Below are positions 1 through 9,376 of a stretch of DNA of 64,000 nt, piece after piece. The stretch comes from Labrenzia sp. VG12 (lineage in GTDB: Bacteria > Pseudomonadota > Alphaproteobacteria > Rhizobiales > Stappiaceae). Both the position numbers and the translations under genes were made by a program. The notes under the pieces are model-generated. The model did not search any database. It was not told the DNA's origin and saw only the letters and a program-made list of their open reading frames with translations. The number at the start of each line of letters is the position of its first letter. The stretch's first letter is position 1. The stretch covers positions 5,548,001 to 5,612,000 of the forward strand of contig NZ_CP022529.1 in NCBI RefSeq assembly GCF_002237595.1, written 5' to 3'.

Positions 1-1038
1 CGCGGAACTGGCGGAGCAACGGCTGCCGGACGGCGCCATTCACCAGTTCGTACCTTACGATGCGCCCGGGCCTGTCAGCCGGTTCCTGTCTCACTGGTCT
101 CCCGATCTGGTGATGGTGGTGGAAAGCGAAATCTGGCCGTGCCTGTTCGACGAGATGCGGCAGCTTGAGACGCCGTTTGTGCTGCTCAATGGACGCCTGT
201 CGGACAAGTCACAGAAAAGCTGGGCACGGCTGCCGGCGCTTTCCGGTTATCTCTTCTCCTGTCTTGACCTCGTGCTGGCGCAAAGCGATGCGGATGCGTC
301 GCGGTTTCAACGCCTCGGCTGCAGCCGGGTTGTCTCACCGGGAAATCTGAAATTTGACGCTCCTGAGCCAGCCGCGGAAGCCGATAGCCTTGCGGCCCTC
401 ACTGCCGAGATTGGTGGACGGCCGGTCTGGTTGGCGGCCCTGACCCATCCGGGCGAAGACGAAATTGCGTTGACCGCGTTCGAGCAGCTGCGCCAGGAAT
501 TCAAGGAGCTGTTGCTGGTGCTGGTGCCGCGCCACCCTGCACGGGCGGACGCTGTTGCGGATCTGGTGCGCGACCGGGGATTGTCGGTCACAAGGCGTTC
601 GCTCGGCGAGGCAATCTCCTCCTCCACGGACGTCTATCTTGGTGATACACTCGGCGAGATGGGACTTTACTACAAGCTCGCGCCGGTGACGTTTCTCGGT
701 GGGTCTTTCAACGATGCCGGGGACACAATCCCCTGGAGGCGGCTCTGTCCGGCTCGGCGCTGGTCACCGGACCACGCGTTGCCAATGCAAGAGCCGTCTA
801 CAAGGAATTCTGGATCGAAAATGCCGCGGTTAGGGTTGAGAATGCCGAAGACCTAGCAAGGCGTCTTCAGCCCCTTCTTCTGGACCCTGATGGAGCCCGC
901 CAGCAGGCCGAGCGGGCGCGGCAACTGGTGGCTGCGGGGCGCGGCGCCCTCGACAAGACGCTGACACATCTGACGGCATATCTGCCTTTGAACAGTGCCG
1001 GATCAGCGCCGGAGGCCGTGCGTGAAGACGGCGCCTGA
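1..1038 (+). CDS. waaA: Kdo transferase, 5'-partial and frameshifted
   Basis: 3-deoxy-D-manno-octulosonic acid transferase adds Kdo to lipid IVA on the inner membrane during LPS core synthesis. The reading frame is open from base 2, so the N-terminus lies before the window. ESEIWP, the FVLLNGRLSDKS segment and FLGGSF are typical of the GT30 family. At the G run 719-722 the frame is lost. In the observed frame the protein ends at 856 with an unrelated tail. Restoring one G (AGGHNPLEA instead of AGDTIPW) re-opens the normal C-terminus in the next frame, with HNPLEA, VTGPRVANARAVY and an end at 1036-1038, which overlaps lpxK. The full-length family fit makes a recent indel or a sequencing error likelier than decay. 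Confidence 0.88.
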
Positions 1039-2044
1039 CTTCTGGTGGAAGACCGTGTTTTCACTTCCGGCATTGTTGCTTTCCCCGGTCGGCTGGATCT
1101 ATGGCCTTGTCGCCGGCCGCCGCATTCTGAAGCGGCCCGCCTACAAAAGCCGCCTGCCGGTGATCTGCATCGGCAATTTTGTGGTCGGCGGCACCGGCAA
1201 GACACCCTTTGCGATCGAACTGGCCTATCGTCTTCAGGAAGACGGCCACAATCCGGGATTTCTGTTGCGCGGGTATGGCGGCAGTGCGAAAGGCCCTTTG
1301 TTGGTCGACGCGGAGCGGCACAATGCCGACGAGGTTGGCGACGAAGCCCTGCTGCTTGCCCGATACGGTCCGACCGTGATTGCCGCAGACCGCCCGTCCG
1401 GCGCGAAGCTGGCGGAACAGCAGCCGATTGACGTGCTCATCATGGATGACGGGTTTCAGAACCCCGCACTGGCAAAGGACCTCAGCCTGGTGCTGGTCGA
1501 TTGTTCGACCGGGTTCGGCAATGGCAGGTGTCTGCCTGCCGGCCCGATGCGCGCACCGGCCGATAAACAGATGCTGAAGGCCGACTGTCTGATCCTGGTT
1601 GGCGAAGGGGAAGCGGCGGAAGATGCCGTGCACCTGGCAGGGCGCAAGGGCCTGCCGATCCTGCATGCGCATCTGAGGCCCCAGGCAAATGAAAACCTGG
1701 TGGCGCGCAGGCTGTTTGCCTTTGCAGGGATTGGCCGGCCGCAGAAGTTTTTCGAGACGCTCAAGGGGCTTGGACTTGAAGTCCGGAAAACCCGCACCTT
1801 TCCGGACCACCACGGCTATAGCCTGGCGGACGTCAAGGCGCTCTTGACCGAAGCAGAAGAAGCAGGGCTGACCCTGGTGACCACGTCCAAGGACATGGCC
1901 CGGCTGGAAACGTCAGACGGTGAGCTGTTTCACTGGATTGCCTCCAGCACCGAAGTGCTGGACGTGCGCATGGAGATCGACAACGAGGACCGTCTCGCAG
2001 GTTTGATCAAGGAAAAACTGCGCCTGAAGAAACTGGCTGGCTGA
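1022..2044 (+). CDS. lpxK: tetraacyldisaccharide 4'-kinase
   Basis: LpxK phosphorylates the 4' position of the lipid A disaccharide at the inner membrane, the step before Kdo transfer by WaaA. The 340-residue protein has an N-terminal hydrophobic stretch (about 12-30), a Walker A motif GGTGKTP at 56-62 and MDDGFQNP near 140, all family hallmarks. I chose GTG 1022 because GGAGG at 1011-1015 sits 6 bases before it and the product then begins MKTAPDFWWK as in relatives. An in-frame GTG at 995 is also possible. The start overlaps the restored end of waaA by 17 bases, implying co-transcription and translational coupling. Confidence 0.95.
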   Translation: MKTAPDFWWKTVFSLPALLLSPVGWIYGLVAGRRILKRPAYKSRLPVICIGNFVVGGTGKTPFAIELAYRLQEDGHNPGFLLRGYGGSAKGPLLVDAERHNADEVGDEALLLARYGPTVIAADRPSGAKLAEQQPIDVLIMDDGFQNPALAKDLSLVLVDCSTGFGNGRCLPAGPMRAPADKQMLKADCLILVGEGEAAEDAVHLAGRKGLPILHAHLRPQANENLVARRLFAFAGIGRPQKFFETLKGLGLEVRKTRTFPDHHGYSLADVKALLTEAEEAGLTLVTTSKDMARLETSDGELFHWIASSTEVLDVRMEIDNEDRLAGLIKEKLRLKKLAG

Positions 2045-2063
2045 ACAGCCTGCACGCGGCCGG

Positions 2064-2279
2064 TTATTTGCCTTCCAGGTAGCGCGTCATCGATGCCTGC
2101 GCATCGACATAGGCTTCCTGACGTTCGACCGACCAGTATTTCAATTCGTCAAGCGGAATGGCAGTCCCTGTAACGGCACAGCGCACGAAGGTGCCCGGTG
2201 TCTCCACCTGATAGTCACCATCCAGATAGCGGACACGTGCTTCACTTGGAATGCGCGGGTTTTCGTAGCGGTTCATCAT
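2064..2279 (-). CDS. DUF2093 family protein
   Basis: A 71-residue protein of the alphaproteobacterial DUF2093 family, recognised from RYLDGDYQVETPG, FVRCAVTG and IPLDELKYWSVERQEAYV. No function is established. It has no signal peptide or membrane segment, so it should be cytoplasmic. The frame is open further upstream, to 2378, but family members begin at MMNRYE/MNRFE, so I place the start at the tandem ATGs 2274-2279. It converges on lpxK with only 19 bases between the stop codons. Confidence 0.85.
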   Translation of the reverse strand: MMNRYENPRIPSEARVRYLDGDYQVETPGTFVRCAVTGTAIPLDELKYWSVERQEAYVDAQASMTRYLEGK

Positions 2280-2388
2280 TGGCGGAACTGGGGCCTTGTC
2301 TGGTATTGTTCTGTCCCAGTCTTTTACGGCATGCGGCCGGTTCCGGGCAAGTCCCGCACACGGGGCGGCGTGTTTCAAATTCGCTTTA

Positions 2389-2616
2389 TCAGAACATCGG
2401 GGCCGACCGCTGGTCCCGTCCGATCAGGTAACGGCAGCGGGACATGACGACAATCCGTTCCGGCAGGGCCCGTTCTGCCTCCGCGATCCGGATTGCCTGA
2501 TCTTGCCGGCAGGCCGCGATGTCTGACCAACGGCTGAGGGTAGAAGAAATGTCCCGACAGATCAGGAGGTCCGGTTCACAGGCAACGAGATGCATTGCGA
2601 TCAGCACGGATTTCAT
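2389..2616 (-). CDS. small Cys-containing hypothetical protein
   Basis: A 75-residue protein starting MKSVLIAMHLV, with four cysteines (ACEP, ICRD, AACRQ, SRCRYL). An AGGAGTG ribosome site lies 8 bases before the ATG at 2614-2616, which is the main support for it being real. I do not recognise a domain. The N-terminus is mildly hydrophobic but too short to be a clear signal peptide. It runs in the same direction as DUF2093, 109 bases away. A function cannot be given. Confidence 0.55.
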   Translation of the reverse strand: MKSVLIAMHLVACEPDLLICRDISSTLSRWSDIAACRQDQAIRIAEAERALPERIVVMSRCRYLIGRDQRSAPMF

Positions 2617-3125
2617 GTCTGCACACTCCTGTTTTCGCAAGGTTTTTCCTGCTTTCGGGAAAAATCCGGGTGCACGACATTGTCGAAATTTTGTTGCGAA
2701 GAGGCCGGCGGTCCTGAAACCGTTCCGGACTTGCAAAGCGCCTCAAGCAGACGCGGGTGCAAGCCGTCGCCGCGGCTCGCGGCGATGTCATGGAAGCCCG
2801 AAAACGTGGTCGCGATCGGCTGCCGTGGCAAGTTTGGCATGAGCATGTACTTTCTTGCGCCCACGCTTGATTGGCGGCGCTTGTTTTTGACTGGAAAGGG
2901 AAAGATGGCGGAGACCAGAGGTGGGTCAGGCTGTCAAACGGCGGCAGCTGCGTCCGTCAATTAATATGAGTTTTAAGTTCAGGTTTAAAAAGTAGCAAGT
3001 GGATTTCACTGGATTTGGGGTGAATTGTGCAGCAAATCACCTATGTTGAGGATCAGACGAACAGGCTGCTGCACGAACCGGCAAACGAGGCGGGTCGGTG
3101 GCGCCAGAAGTATCAGGACAGGCTC
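2617..3125. other. intergenic region before tldD
   Basis: About 500 bases with no convincing gene. It holds a hairpin with 7-base arms TTTTTCC/GGAAAAA (2643-2649 and 2658-2664) and a GC-rich hairpin (CGCCGCG/CGCGGCG, about 2768-2784). The last 99 bases are open in the tldD frame from GTG 3027, so part could be a tldD N-terminal extension. An AT-richer stretch at 2965-3010 is a plausible promoter zone, but no clear -35/-10 pair is visible. Confidence 0.4.
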
Positions 3126-4550
3126 ATGACGCTTTCCACGAACGAACTCATCGAATCCTCGGGCCTTGGCCTGGAGGCCGCCAAACGGATCACGGGAGAG
3201 GCGCTCTCAGGAGCGGATGACGGCGAACTCTTTGTCGAGTACCGGCAGACAGAGGGCCTTGTTTTCGACAACGGACGTCTGAAAGGCGCGAATTACGATA
3301 CGGCACAAGGGTTTGGCCTGAGGGCAGTTGCAGGCGAAGCTGCCGGCTATGCCCATGCCGGTGACATTTCCGAAGGCGCCTTGAAACGGGCTGCCGACGC
3401 GGTGAGTGCGGTCAAGAAGGGCTATTCAGGGACCTATGCCGCGCCGCCGGCGCGCACGAATGTGTCGCTCTACAGCGATGCCAATCCGCTTGGAGGACCA
3501 AGCTTCGAGGACAAGGTCAAGCTGCTGCAGGAGATCGATGCCTATGCAAGGGCGAAGGATCCGCGGGTTCGGCAGGTGTCTGCTTCGCTGGCCGGTTCCT
3601 GGCAGGTGGTCGAAATACTGCGGGCCGACGGTCACCTTGTGCGGGATGTCCGTCCGATGGTGCGCCTGAGCATTTCCGTAGTCGCCGGGTCGGGCGATCG
3701 CCAGGAAAGCGGATCTTTCGGCTGTGGTGGCCGCGAAGGTTTTGAACGCTTTATCACCACGGAGAACTGGCAGGGCGGTGTCGATGAGGCCTTGCGCCAG
3801 GCGCTGGTCAACCTTGAAGCCGTGCCGGCACCAGCCGGAACGTTCGATGTCGTGCTCGGACCGGGCTGGCCCGGTATCTTGCTGCACGAGGCTGTCGGAC
3901 ACGGTCTGGAAGGCGACTTCAACCGCAAGAAAACCTCGGCCTTTGCCGGCTTGATGGGCGAGCGCGTGGCGGCTCCCGGGGTGACCATTGTCGATGACGG
4001 TACCATTCCGGATCGCCGCGGTTCCCTGAGCGTCGATGACGAAGGCACACCGGCCAGCCGCACGGTGCTGATCGAGGACGGCATCCTGAAAGGATACATG
4101 CAGGACCGGCAGAATGCCCGGCTGATGGGAATGGAGCCCACCGGAAACGGCCGGCGCCAGTCCTACGCCCATATCCCGATGCCGCGCATGACGAATACGG
4201 TTATGATGGCGGGCGACAAGGAGCCGGAGGAAATCCTGAGCTCGGTCAAGGACGGTATCTTCGCCGTCTCCTTTGGCGGCGGCCAGGTGGATATCACCTC
4301 CGGCAAGTTCGTTTTCTCCTGTACCGAGGCCTACAAGGTCGAGAACGGCAAGGTCGGCGCCCCACTGAAAGGGGCGATGCTGATCGGCAATGGCCCTGAT
4401 GCATTGACGCGGGTCTCCATGATCGGCAATGACATGAAACTCGATCCGGGCATGGGAACCTGCGGCAAGCAGGGGCAGGGTGTTCCGGTTGGTGTCGGTC
4501 AGCCCTCCATGCGTATCAACGCGGTGACGGTTGGCGGCACGGCGGTCTGA
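3126..4550 (+). CDS. tldD: metalloprotease TldD
   Basis: TldD is the metal-binding subunit of the TldD/TldE (PmbA) protease, which degrades unfolded peptides and processes some peptide natural products. With the start at ATG 3126 it has 474 residues, the usual family length. The zinc motif HEAVGHGLEGD begins at residue 254, and GTCGKQGQGVPVG lies near the C-terminus. The frame extends upstream to GTG 3027, which would add 33 residues. I prefer 3126 because AGGA (3115-3118) is suitably spaced and homologues begin here. No tldE gene is in the window. Confidence 0.93.
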   Translation: MTLSTNELIESSGLGLEAAKRITGEALSGADDGELFVEYRQTEGLVFDNGRLKGANYDTAQGFGLRAVAGEAAGYAHAGDISEGALKRAADAVSAVKKGYSGTYAAPPARTNVSLYSDANPLGGPSFEDKVKLLQEIDAYARAKDPRVRQVSASLAGSWQVVEILRADGHLVRDVRPMVRLSISVVAGSGDRQESGSFGCGGREGFERFITTENWQGGVDEALRQALVNLEAVPAPAGTFDVVLGPGWPGILLHEAVGHGLEGDFNRKKTSAFAGLMGERVAAPGVTIVDDGTIPDRRGSLSVDDEGTPASRTVLIEDGILKGYMQDRQNARLMGMEPTGNGRRQSYAHIPMPRMTNTVMMAGDKEPEEILSSVKDGIFAVSFGGGQVDITSGKFVFSCTEAYKVENGKVGAPLKGAMLIGNGPDALTRVSMIGNDMKLDPGMGTCGKQGQGVPVGVGQPSMRINAVTVGGTAV

Positions 4551-4574
4551 TTGGCAGGAGGCAGTTGCCAGGTC

Positions 4575-5189
4575 ATGCCACGGATCAGGTTCGTTATCTT
4601 CGACATGGACCAGGTGCTCTATGATTACGAGCACGCGGTCCGCTTGCGTCTTCTTGAAGAGCTGACGGGACGTCCGGCGGCCGAGATCGACGTGGCTGTC
4701 TGGGGCGGTCCGCATGAAGAAGCCGCCGAGGCCGGTGATCCGGCAACGGCGGACGCCTATCTTGCCCAGTATGGTAAGTTGCTCGGCTATCCGATCGATT
4801 TCGATACCTGGTGCGATATCCGACGCAAGATGATGCGGGCGAGACCGGAGGTTCTGGATCTTGTCCGGGACCTGAAGGCATCGGCCGATGTTGCCCTGCT
4901 GACCAACAACGGCATGATGCTGAAAGCAGCACTGCCGGTCTGCGCCCCTGAAACAATCGAGATCTTTGGCGACAAGGCCCATGTCTCGGCCGAATTCAAG
5001 TTGCGCAAACCGGATCCGGAGCTTTTTCGCGTTGTGTGCGACACCTACGGCTATGCACCAGAGGAGAGCGCCTTTGTCGATGACAAGCCGGAAAACGTTC
5101 TCGGTGCCGAGAAGGCCGGCCTGACAGGACACGTGTTCGAAGGTATCAGCGGTTTCAGGGTCTTCCTGGCGCACCATGACCTGATTTGA
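4575..5189 (+). CDS. HAD-IA family hydrolase
   Basis: A 204-residue haloacid-dehalogenase-like phosphatase of unknown substrate. Motif I is FDMDQVLYD (nucleophile Asp10, Asp12), with Gln in place of the usual Gly at the third position. Motif II is LLTNNG, motif III LRKPDPE, and motif IV FVDDKPENV. The cap follows motif I, as in subfamily IA. The ATG at 4575 is preceded by GGCAGGAGGC (4553-4562), and the gene begins 24 bases after the tldD stop, so the two are probably co-transcribed. Epoxide-hydrolase-like or phosphosugar phosphatases are the nearest look-alikes. Confidence 0.85.
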   Translation: MPRIRFVIFDMDQVLYDYEHAVRLRLLEELTGRPAAEIDVAVWGGPHEEAAEAGDPATADAYLAQYGKLLGYPIDFDTWCDIRRKMMRARPEVLDLVRDLKASADVALLTNNGMMLKAALPVCAPETIEIFGDKAHVSAEFKLRKPDPELFRVVCDTYGYAPEESAFVDDKPENVLGAEKAGLTGHVFEGISGFRVFLAHHDLI

Positions 5190-5422
5190 TCCTGCGACTT
5201 TTTCATGCGCTGAGCTGGCGTTTTGCTTCAATGCGTGACGTTCTTTGAGCCAATTTGCTCAAAATTGATCTTTCCAGTGCCTTTTGACTGAAAACAAAGC
5301 ACTTTTGTGCCGTGTGTGCTGGAATTCAGGCAGGGATCGCGCGTATTCTTTGATAGTCTGAAACCCGCGATTTCGATGGCGTTCTGTGGGAGAATGCCGC
5401 AGCGGGCAGCAAGGGAGCGAGA

Positions 5423-7213
5423 ATGGCCGCAGAAGGAGCCCCTCCGTTTTTTGCAGAATCGATCGTGTTTCTGGCGGCGACGGTCGTGGCTGTGCCGATC
5501 GCCAAGCGCCTGGGGCTTGGTTCGGTGGTGGGCTATCTTGCGGCGGGCGCAGCCATTGGTCCGCATGGTCTGCAGCTTCTGGGATCCGGTGAAGACGTCC
5601 TGCATGTGGCCGAACTTGGCGTCGTGTTGCTGCTGTTCGTGATCGGGCTGGAGCTCGACCCGCAAAAACTCTGGCGCATGAAGCGCGATATCTTTGGACT
5701 TGGCACTGCACAGGTCGTTCTGACGGGGATTACGCTGTTCGGCATCGGCCGCCTGGCCGGCTATTCTTTTTCAACGTCGCTTGTGGCCGGATTCGGCCTT
5801 GCCCTGTCGTCCACGGCCTTTGCCTTGCAGATACTGCAGGAGCGCGGTCAGCTGTCTTCTGCCTACGGACAGCGCGCCTTCGGGATTTTGTTGCTGCAGG
5901 ACATTGCCATCGTGCCCTTGCTGGCAATGGTCGCAATTCTGGCACCAGGGCAAGAGGTGTCGACCTTTGCAGCTGTCTCGCGGGAAATCCTGATTGTCTC
6001 GGCGGCGGTTGCCGCCGTCATCCTGACCGGCCGTTATCTGATATCACCCATTTTCCTGTTGCTGGCTGCCAGCCGGGCGCGCGAGGTCATGCTGACAGCA
6101 GCCCTGCTGGTGGCGCTCGGCAGCGCCGGCATCATGCATGCGGTTGGCCTGTCGATGGCACTCGGGGCGTTCCTGGCGGGTGTGTTGCTCGCCGAATCCA
6201 GTTTTCGTCATACGCTCGAGGCGGATATCGAACCTTTTCGCTCCTTGCTGATGGGGCTGTTTTTCGTCGCCGTTGGCATGTCGCTCAACGTCGCCCTCGT
6301 CATGGACAACTGGATGTTCGTGGCGGGTGGCGTTGTCATTGTCATGGTGGTCAAGGGAGGGTTTCTCTGGGGTCTGTCCCGTGGCACCGGGTCGCCCAAC
6401 TCCGATGCCATGCGCGTGGCGGTGACGCTGCCGCAGGGGGGAGAGTTTGCATTCGTTCTGTTCACGGCCGCTATCAGCAACCGCCTTTTGGACTACGAGG
6501 ACGCAAACCTCCTCAATGCCATTGTTATCTTGACCATGTTGTTGACCCCGCTCGCGTGCCTCGGTCTCGACAAGCTGGCGGAGCGTGCAAAGGCCAAGGG
6601 AGTTGAAAATCCCTCCATCGAAACCTTCGAAGAAGCAACGCCCACCGTGTTGGTCATCGGCTTTGGCCGCTTCGGCATGGTTGTTGCCCAGATCCTGACG
6701 TCGGAGGGGCTGGAAATCACTGCCATCGACAACCGTCCGGACAGGATCGAATATGCCCGCAAACAGGGCTACAAGGTTTATTACGGCGACGCGACACGTG
6801 CAGATGTTCTCGCCGCAGCCGGTGCCGGAAAGGCCACCATGGTGGCCATGTGCATCGAGAATGACAAGGTCATGGGCAAGGCCATTGACCTGATCCGGGA
6901 AGGCTTTCCTGAAACACTGATCTTCTGCCGGGCGACTGACAGGGCCCATGTTCTGGATCTCACCAAGCGGGGAGTGGATTTCCAGATCCGCGAAACGTTC
7001 GAATCGAGCGTGGTGTTCGGTCGGGCCGCGCTAGAAGCCCTTGGAACGCCTCTCGATCGAATTGACCAGATCGAAGAGGATGTGCGTTATCGGGACGAGG
7101 AACGCCTGGCTGAACAACTGGCCCAGGGAATGTATGCCGGAGCGGAGAAACTGCATCGGGTCACACCGCGCAGGGGCGTGTCCAAGGGGGAGCACGACGC
7201 CGCCGCCGAATAG
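5423..7213 (+). CDS. CPA2 cation:proton antiporter with TrkA-N domain
   Basis: A 596-residue inner-membrane antiporter of the KefB/KefC (CPA2) type. Residues 1-390 carry about twelve hydrophobic helices with family signatures (VVGYLAAGAAIGPHG, ELGVVLLLFVIGLEL, GFGLALSSTAFALQ). A cytosolic nucleotide-binding TrkA-N domain begins near 405, with a Rossmann motif IGFGRFG and IDNRPDRIEYARKQG. KefB/C export K+ in exchange for H+ under glutathione control. Whether this protein is glutathione-gated cannot be told from the sequence. GGGAG precedes the ATG. A bidirectional terminator follows the gene. Confidence 0.9.
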   Translation: MAAEGAPPFFAESIVFLAATVVAVPIAKRLGLGSVVGYLAAGAAIGPHGLQLLGSGEDVLHVAELGVVLLLFVIGLELDPQKLWRMKRDIFGLGTAQVVLTGITLFGIGRLAGYSFSTSLVAGFGLALSSTAFALQILQERGQLSSAYGQRAFGILLLQDIAIVPLLAMVAILAPGQEVSTFAAVSREILIVSAAVAAVILTGRYLISPIFLLLAASRAREVMLTAALLVALGSAGIMHAVGLSMALGAFLAGVLLAESSFRHTLEADIEPFRSLLMGLFFVAVGMSLNVALVMDNWMFVAGGVVIVMVVKGGFLWGLSRGTGSPNSDAMRVAVTLPQGGEFAFVLFTAAISNRLLDYEDANLLNAIVILTMLLTPLACLGLDKLAERAKAKGVENPSIETFEEATPTVLVIGFGRFGMVVAQILTSEGLEITAIDNRPDRIEYARKQGYKVYYGDATRADVLAAAGAGKATMVAMCIENDKVMGKAIDLIREGFPETLIFCRATDRAHVLDLTKRGVDFQIRETFESSVVFGRAALEALGTPLDRIDQIEEDVRYRDEERLAEQLAQGMYAGAEKLHRVTPRRGVSKGEHDAAAE

Positions 7214-7225
7214 CGGCAGGTACAA

Positions 7226-7249
7226 AAAAGGCGCCGATCGGCGCCTTTT
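7226..7249. terminator. bidirectional rho-independent terminator
   Basis: A perfect 24-base palindrome with AAAA at one end and TTTT at the other (GGCGCCGATCGGCGCC core). It lies between the convergent antiporter and IalB genes, so it can serve both strands. Confidence 0.85.
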
Positions 7250-7273
7250 CCTTTGGGCTGATCTGTCGATTGT

Positions 7274-7834
7274 TCAGGGCAGGGCGTCGAAACCCGCTGA
7301 AAATCCGTTCAGTGAAATCGGAATGCCGATGCCTTCTTCCGGCGTCTGGAAGATGATGAAGGTTGCCTGGGCGCCGGACTGAAGCTTGTTCAGGAGATCG
7401 TCTTCCAGAATGACTTCCGCGATACAGCCGTTGGGCAGGCAGCGCACGAAGCCGGCGCGTCCGATATCGGCATTGTCGACCCGAAGGCCAAGGCCTGAGG
7501 GCAATAGCACACCAAGCGGCGCCAGCACGCGCAGGATGCGGGCCTGCTGATCGGCAGTCTTCAGAATGATCACCGAGAGACCGACATTCTCACGGTCGGC
7601 GGCGGTCACGTTCTGAATGAGCGCGCATTGTTCGCCGGTAGCGCCGGGTGGGGTGTCACAGCGCATCTGCCAGTCGCCATGGGCCGAACGCACTTCTCCC
7701 TGTGCGAGGGCGGGCAGCTGTGCCTGCGCAAGCGTTCCGAGTGCGATCCCGGCGAGCGCAGCAACTTTGGTCAAGAAAGATCCTGAGCGTCCGGTCAGGC
7801 GGGCAGAAATGGACTGCAGCAATTGGGTTGACAA
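7274..7834 (-). CDS. invasion-associated locus B (IalB) family protein
   Basis: A 186-residue exported protein with an N-terminal signal sequence (hydrophobic core about 22-36, ending LPALAQ) and the IalB pattern of paired cysteines: DWQMRCD, GEQCALIQ, FVRCLPNGCIAEV. The family is named for a Bartonella factor but is widespread in free-living alphaproteobacteria as a periplasmic protein of unknown biochemistry. The TTG start at 7832-7834 is supported by GGAGGA five bases upstream on the minus strand. It is divergent from the cta operon. Confidence 0.85.
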   Translation of the reverse strand: MSTQLLQSISARLTGRSGSFLTKVAALAGIALGTLAQAQLPALAQGEVRSAHGDWQMRCDTPPGATGEQCALIQNVTAADRENVGLSVIILKTADQQARILRVLAPLGVLLPSGLGLRVDNADIGRAGFVRCLPNGCIAEVILEDDLLNKLQSGAQATFIIFQTPEEGIGIPISLNGFSAGFDALP

Positions 7835-8347
7835 GAAATCCTCCAGTCAATCGATGTCCGGTCCGCCACGGCCGGCCCAAGGGCAAACGGCCTGTTCAGC
7901 GAATCATGAATGTGATCCGGGCAGACATTGCCGCATGATGGCGTGCGATTCCAGTCCGGCCCGGCGAAGATCGCCACGTTTAATTGCAATTCTTGTCGAA
8001 AATCGGCATGTCCTTGACCCTTGTCAAAAGCCAAAGGCCGGCAGGGGCCTGTGAAAAGTTGGAAATTCCGTTGCAGGTCGGCGTTTCTTGTGGTTTTTGT
8101 GCGGCACGAAGGTGTTGGTGGGATGATGCGGCACATCGCCGCTCTGCCCGATGGTCCCCATCGCCCTTTATGTGAGTTTGTGGTTATAGTCCGGCATTCT
8201 CATGACCCGGCCAGAAGCCAGGACGCAGCAGATTGAGCTTGCGCAGTCGCGCCAAGCCCGCTACTGCCGCACCGGATTGGCCCGGATCTGAGTCCGGATT
8301 TGATGCATTTGCCGCCGAACTGGCGGCTGAGGGAAGGGAGCGCGGAC
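7835..8347. other. divergent promoter region between ialB and ctaC
   Basis: 513 bases separating two divergent genes. No gene is supported here. It contains the FNR-type palindrome at 8014-8027, a possible -10 element TATAGT at 8185-8190 without a good -35, and small inverted repeats (AATCCGGAC-like repeats at 8276-8300). It should carry the cytochrome oxidase promoter. Confidence 0.5.
8014..8027. promoter_or_regulatory. putative FNR/FixK-type box
   Basis: TTGACCCTTGTCAA matches the TTGA-N6-TCAA consensus of FNR/CRP-family oxygen regulators and is a perfect palindrome in its outer five bases. It lies 180 bases before ialB and 321 before ctaC. Control of the oxidase by oxygen through this site is inference. 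Confidence 0.45.
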
Positions 8348-9298
8348 GTGAAGGCAATCTTCAAGCGTCTCATGACTATGGCCGGTGTGGCTGCGACATT
8401 TGCAGGAGCGTCCACGGCGGCCCTGGCAGCAGAACCCGGTTTCACTGACTGGCAGCTAGGGTTTCAGGCCTCGACTACTGACGTGATGGATGACATCACG
8501 TGGTTCAACAGCTTCACGCTGATCATCATCACCGTCATCACGCTGTTCGTTCTGGCGCTGTTGCTGATCTGCATGACGCGCTTCAGCGCCAAGGCCAACC
8601 CGGTTCCGTCCCGGACATCGCACAACACGATGATCGAGATTGTCTGGACGGTCGTGCCGATCCTGATCCTGGTCGTGATTGCAATCCCGTCCTTCCGCCT
8701 GCTGTACAAGCAACTCGACATTCCGGAATACGAGATGACCGTCAAGGCCACCGGCTACCAGTGGTACTGGGGTTACGAGTATACCGACGAAGGCATGGGC
8801 GATCTCTATTTCGACTCCATCATGGTTGGCAGCTCGACCGATCCCGAGGCTGATCTGGCAGATCGTCAGGCTGTCGCGGAAGCGCGCGGTGTCGGCATCA
8901 ACGAAGTACCCCGCCTCCTCGCCGTCGACTACGACCTGGTGATCCCGGTTGACACCACCGTCCGCCTGCAGGTGACTTCCGAAGACGTCATCCACGCCTT
9001 CGCGATGCCGACCTTCGGCGTCAAGATCGATGCGATCCCGGGCCGCCTCAACGAGACCTGGTTCCACGCTCGCGAGGAAGGCGTCTATTACGGGCAGTGT
9101 TCCGAACTGTGCGGCAAGGACCACGCCTTCATGCCGATCGCTGTGCGCGTTGTCTCCAAGGAGCAGTTCCAGACCTGGGCCACGGCCGCACAGGACGACC
9201 TGGACACCGCCAACGAGCAACTCTATGCCGCTGTGGCCGCCTCGAAAAAGGTCGCTGCCACCGGTGCACTGGAGCAGATTTCCGTCGCCGCGAAATAA
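8348..9298 (+). CDS. ctaC: cytochrome c oxidase subunit II (aa3 type)
   Basis: Subunit II receives electrons from cytochrome c through its periplasmic binuclear CuA centre and passes them to subunit I. The 316-residue protein has a cleavable leader ending ALAAEP, two membrane helices (about 54-80 and 100-120), the aromatic path (YQWYWGYEY) and the CuA ligands in CSELCGKDHAFM (Cys251, Cys255, His259, Met262). I chose GTG 8348 because GGGAAGGGAG at 8331-8340 is ideally spaced and translation then begins directly with the leader. An upstream in-frame ATG at 8300 has no such support. First gene of the cta operon. Confidence 0.97.
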   Translation: MKAIFKRLMTMAGVAATFAGASTAALAAEPGFTDWQLGFQASTTDVMDDITWFNSFTLIIITVITLFVLALLLICMTRFSAKANPVPSRTSHNTMIEIVWTVVPILILVVIAIPSFRLLYKQLDIPEYEMTVKATGYQWYWGYEYTDEGMGDLYFDSIMVGSSTDPEADLADRQAVAEARGVGINEVPRLLAVDYDLVIPVDTTVRLQVTSEDVIHAFAMPTFGVKIDAIPGRLNETWFHAREEGVYYGQCSELCGKDHAFMPIAVRVVSKEQFQTWATAAQDDLDTANEQLYAAVAASKKVAATGALEQISVAAK

Positions 9299-9376
9299 CG
9301 CGGCGGCGAGCCTGATTGGCGATTGCGCGCGATGACACGCAGCGCCGCTGAAAAAGATTGAAAGAGGGAGCCCCAA

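Noticed and set aside
3426..5231. A 601-codon minus-strand open frame opposite tldD and the HAD gene
   Set aside because: Antisense shadow. Plus-strand genes carry family motifs and ribosome sites.
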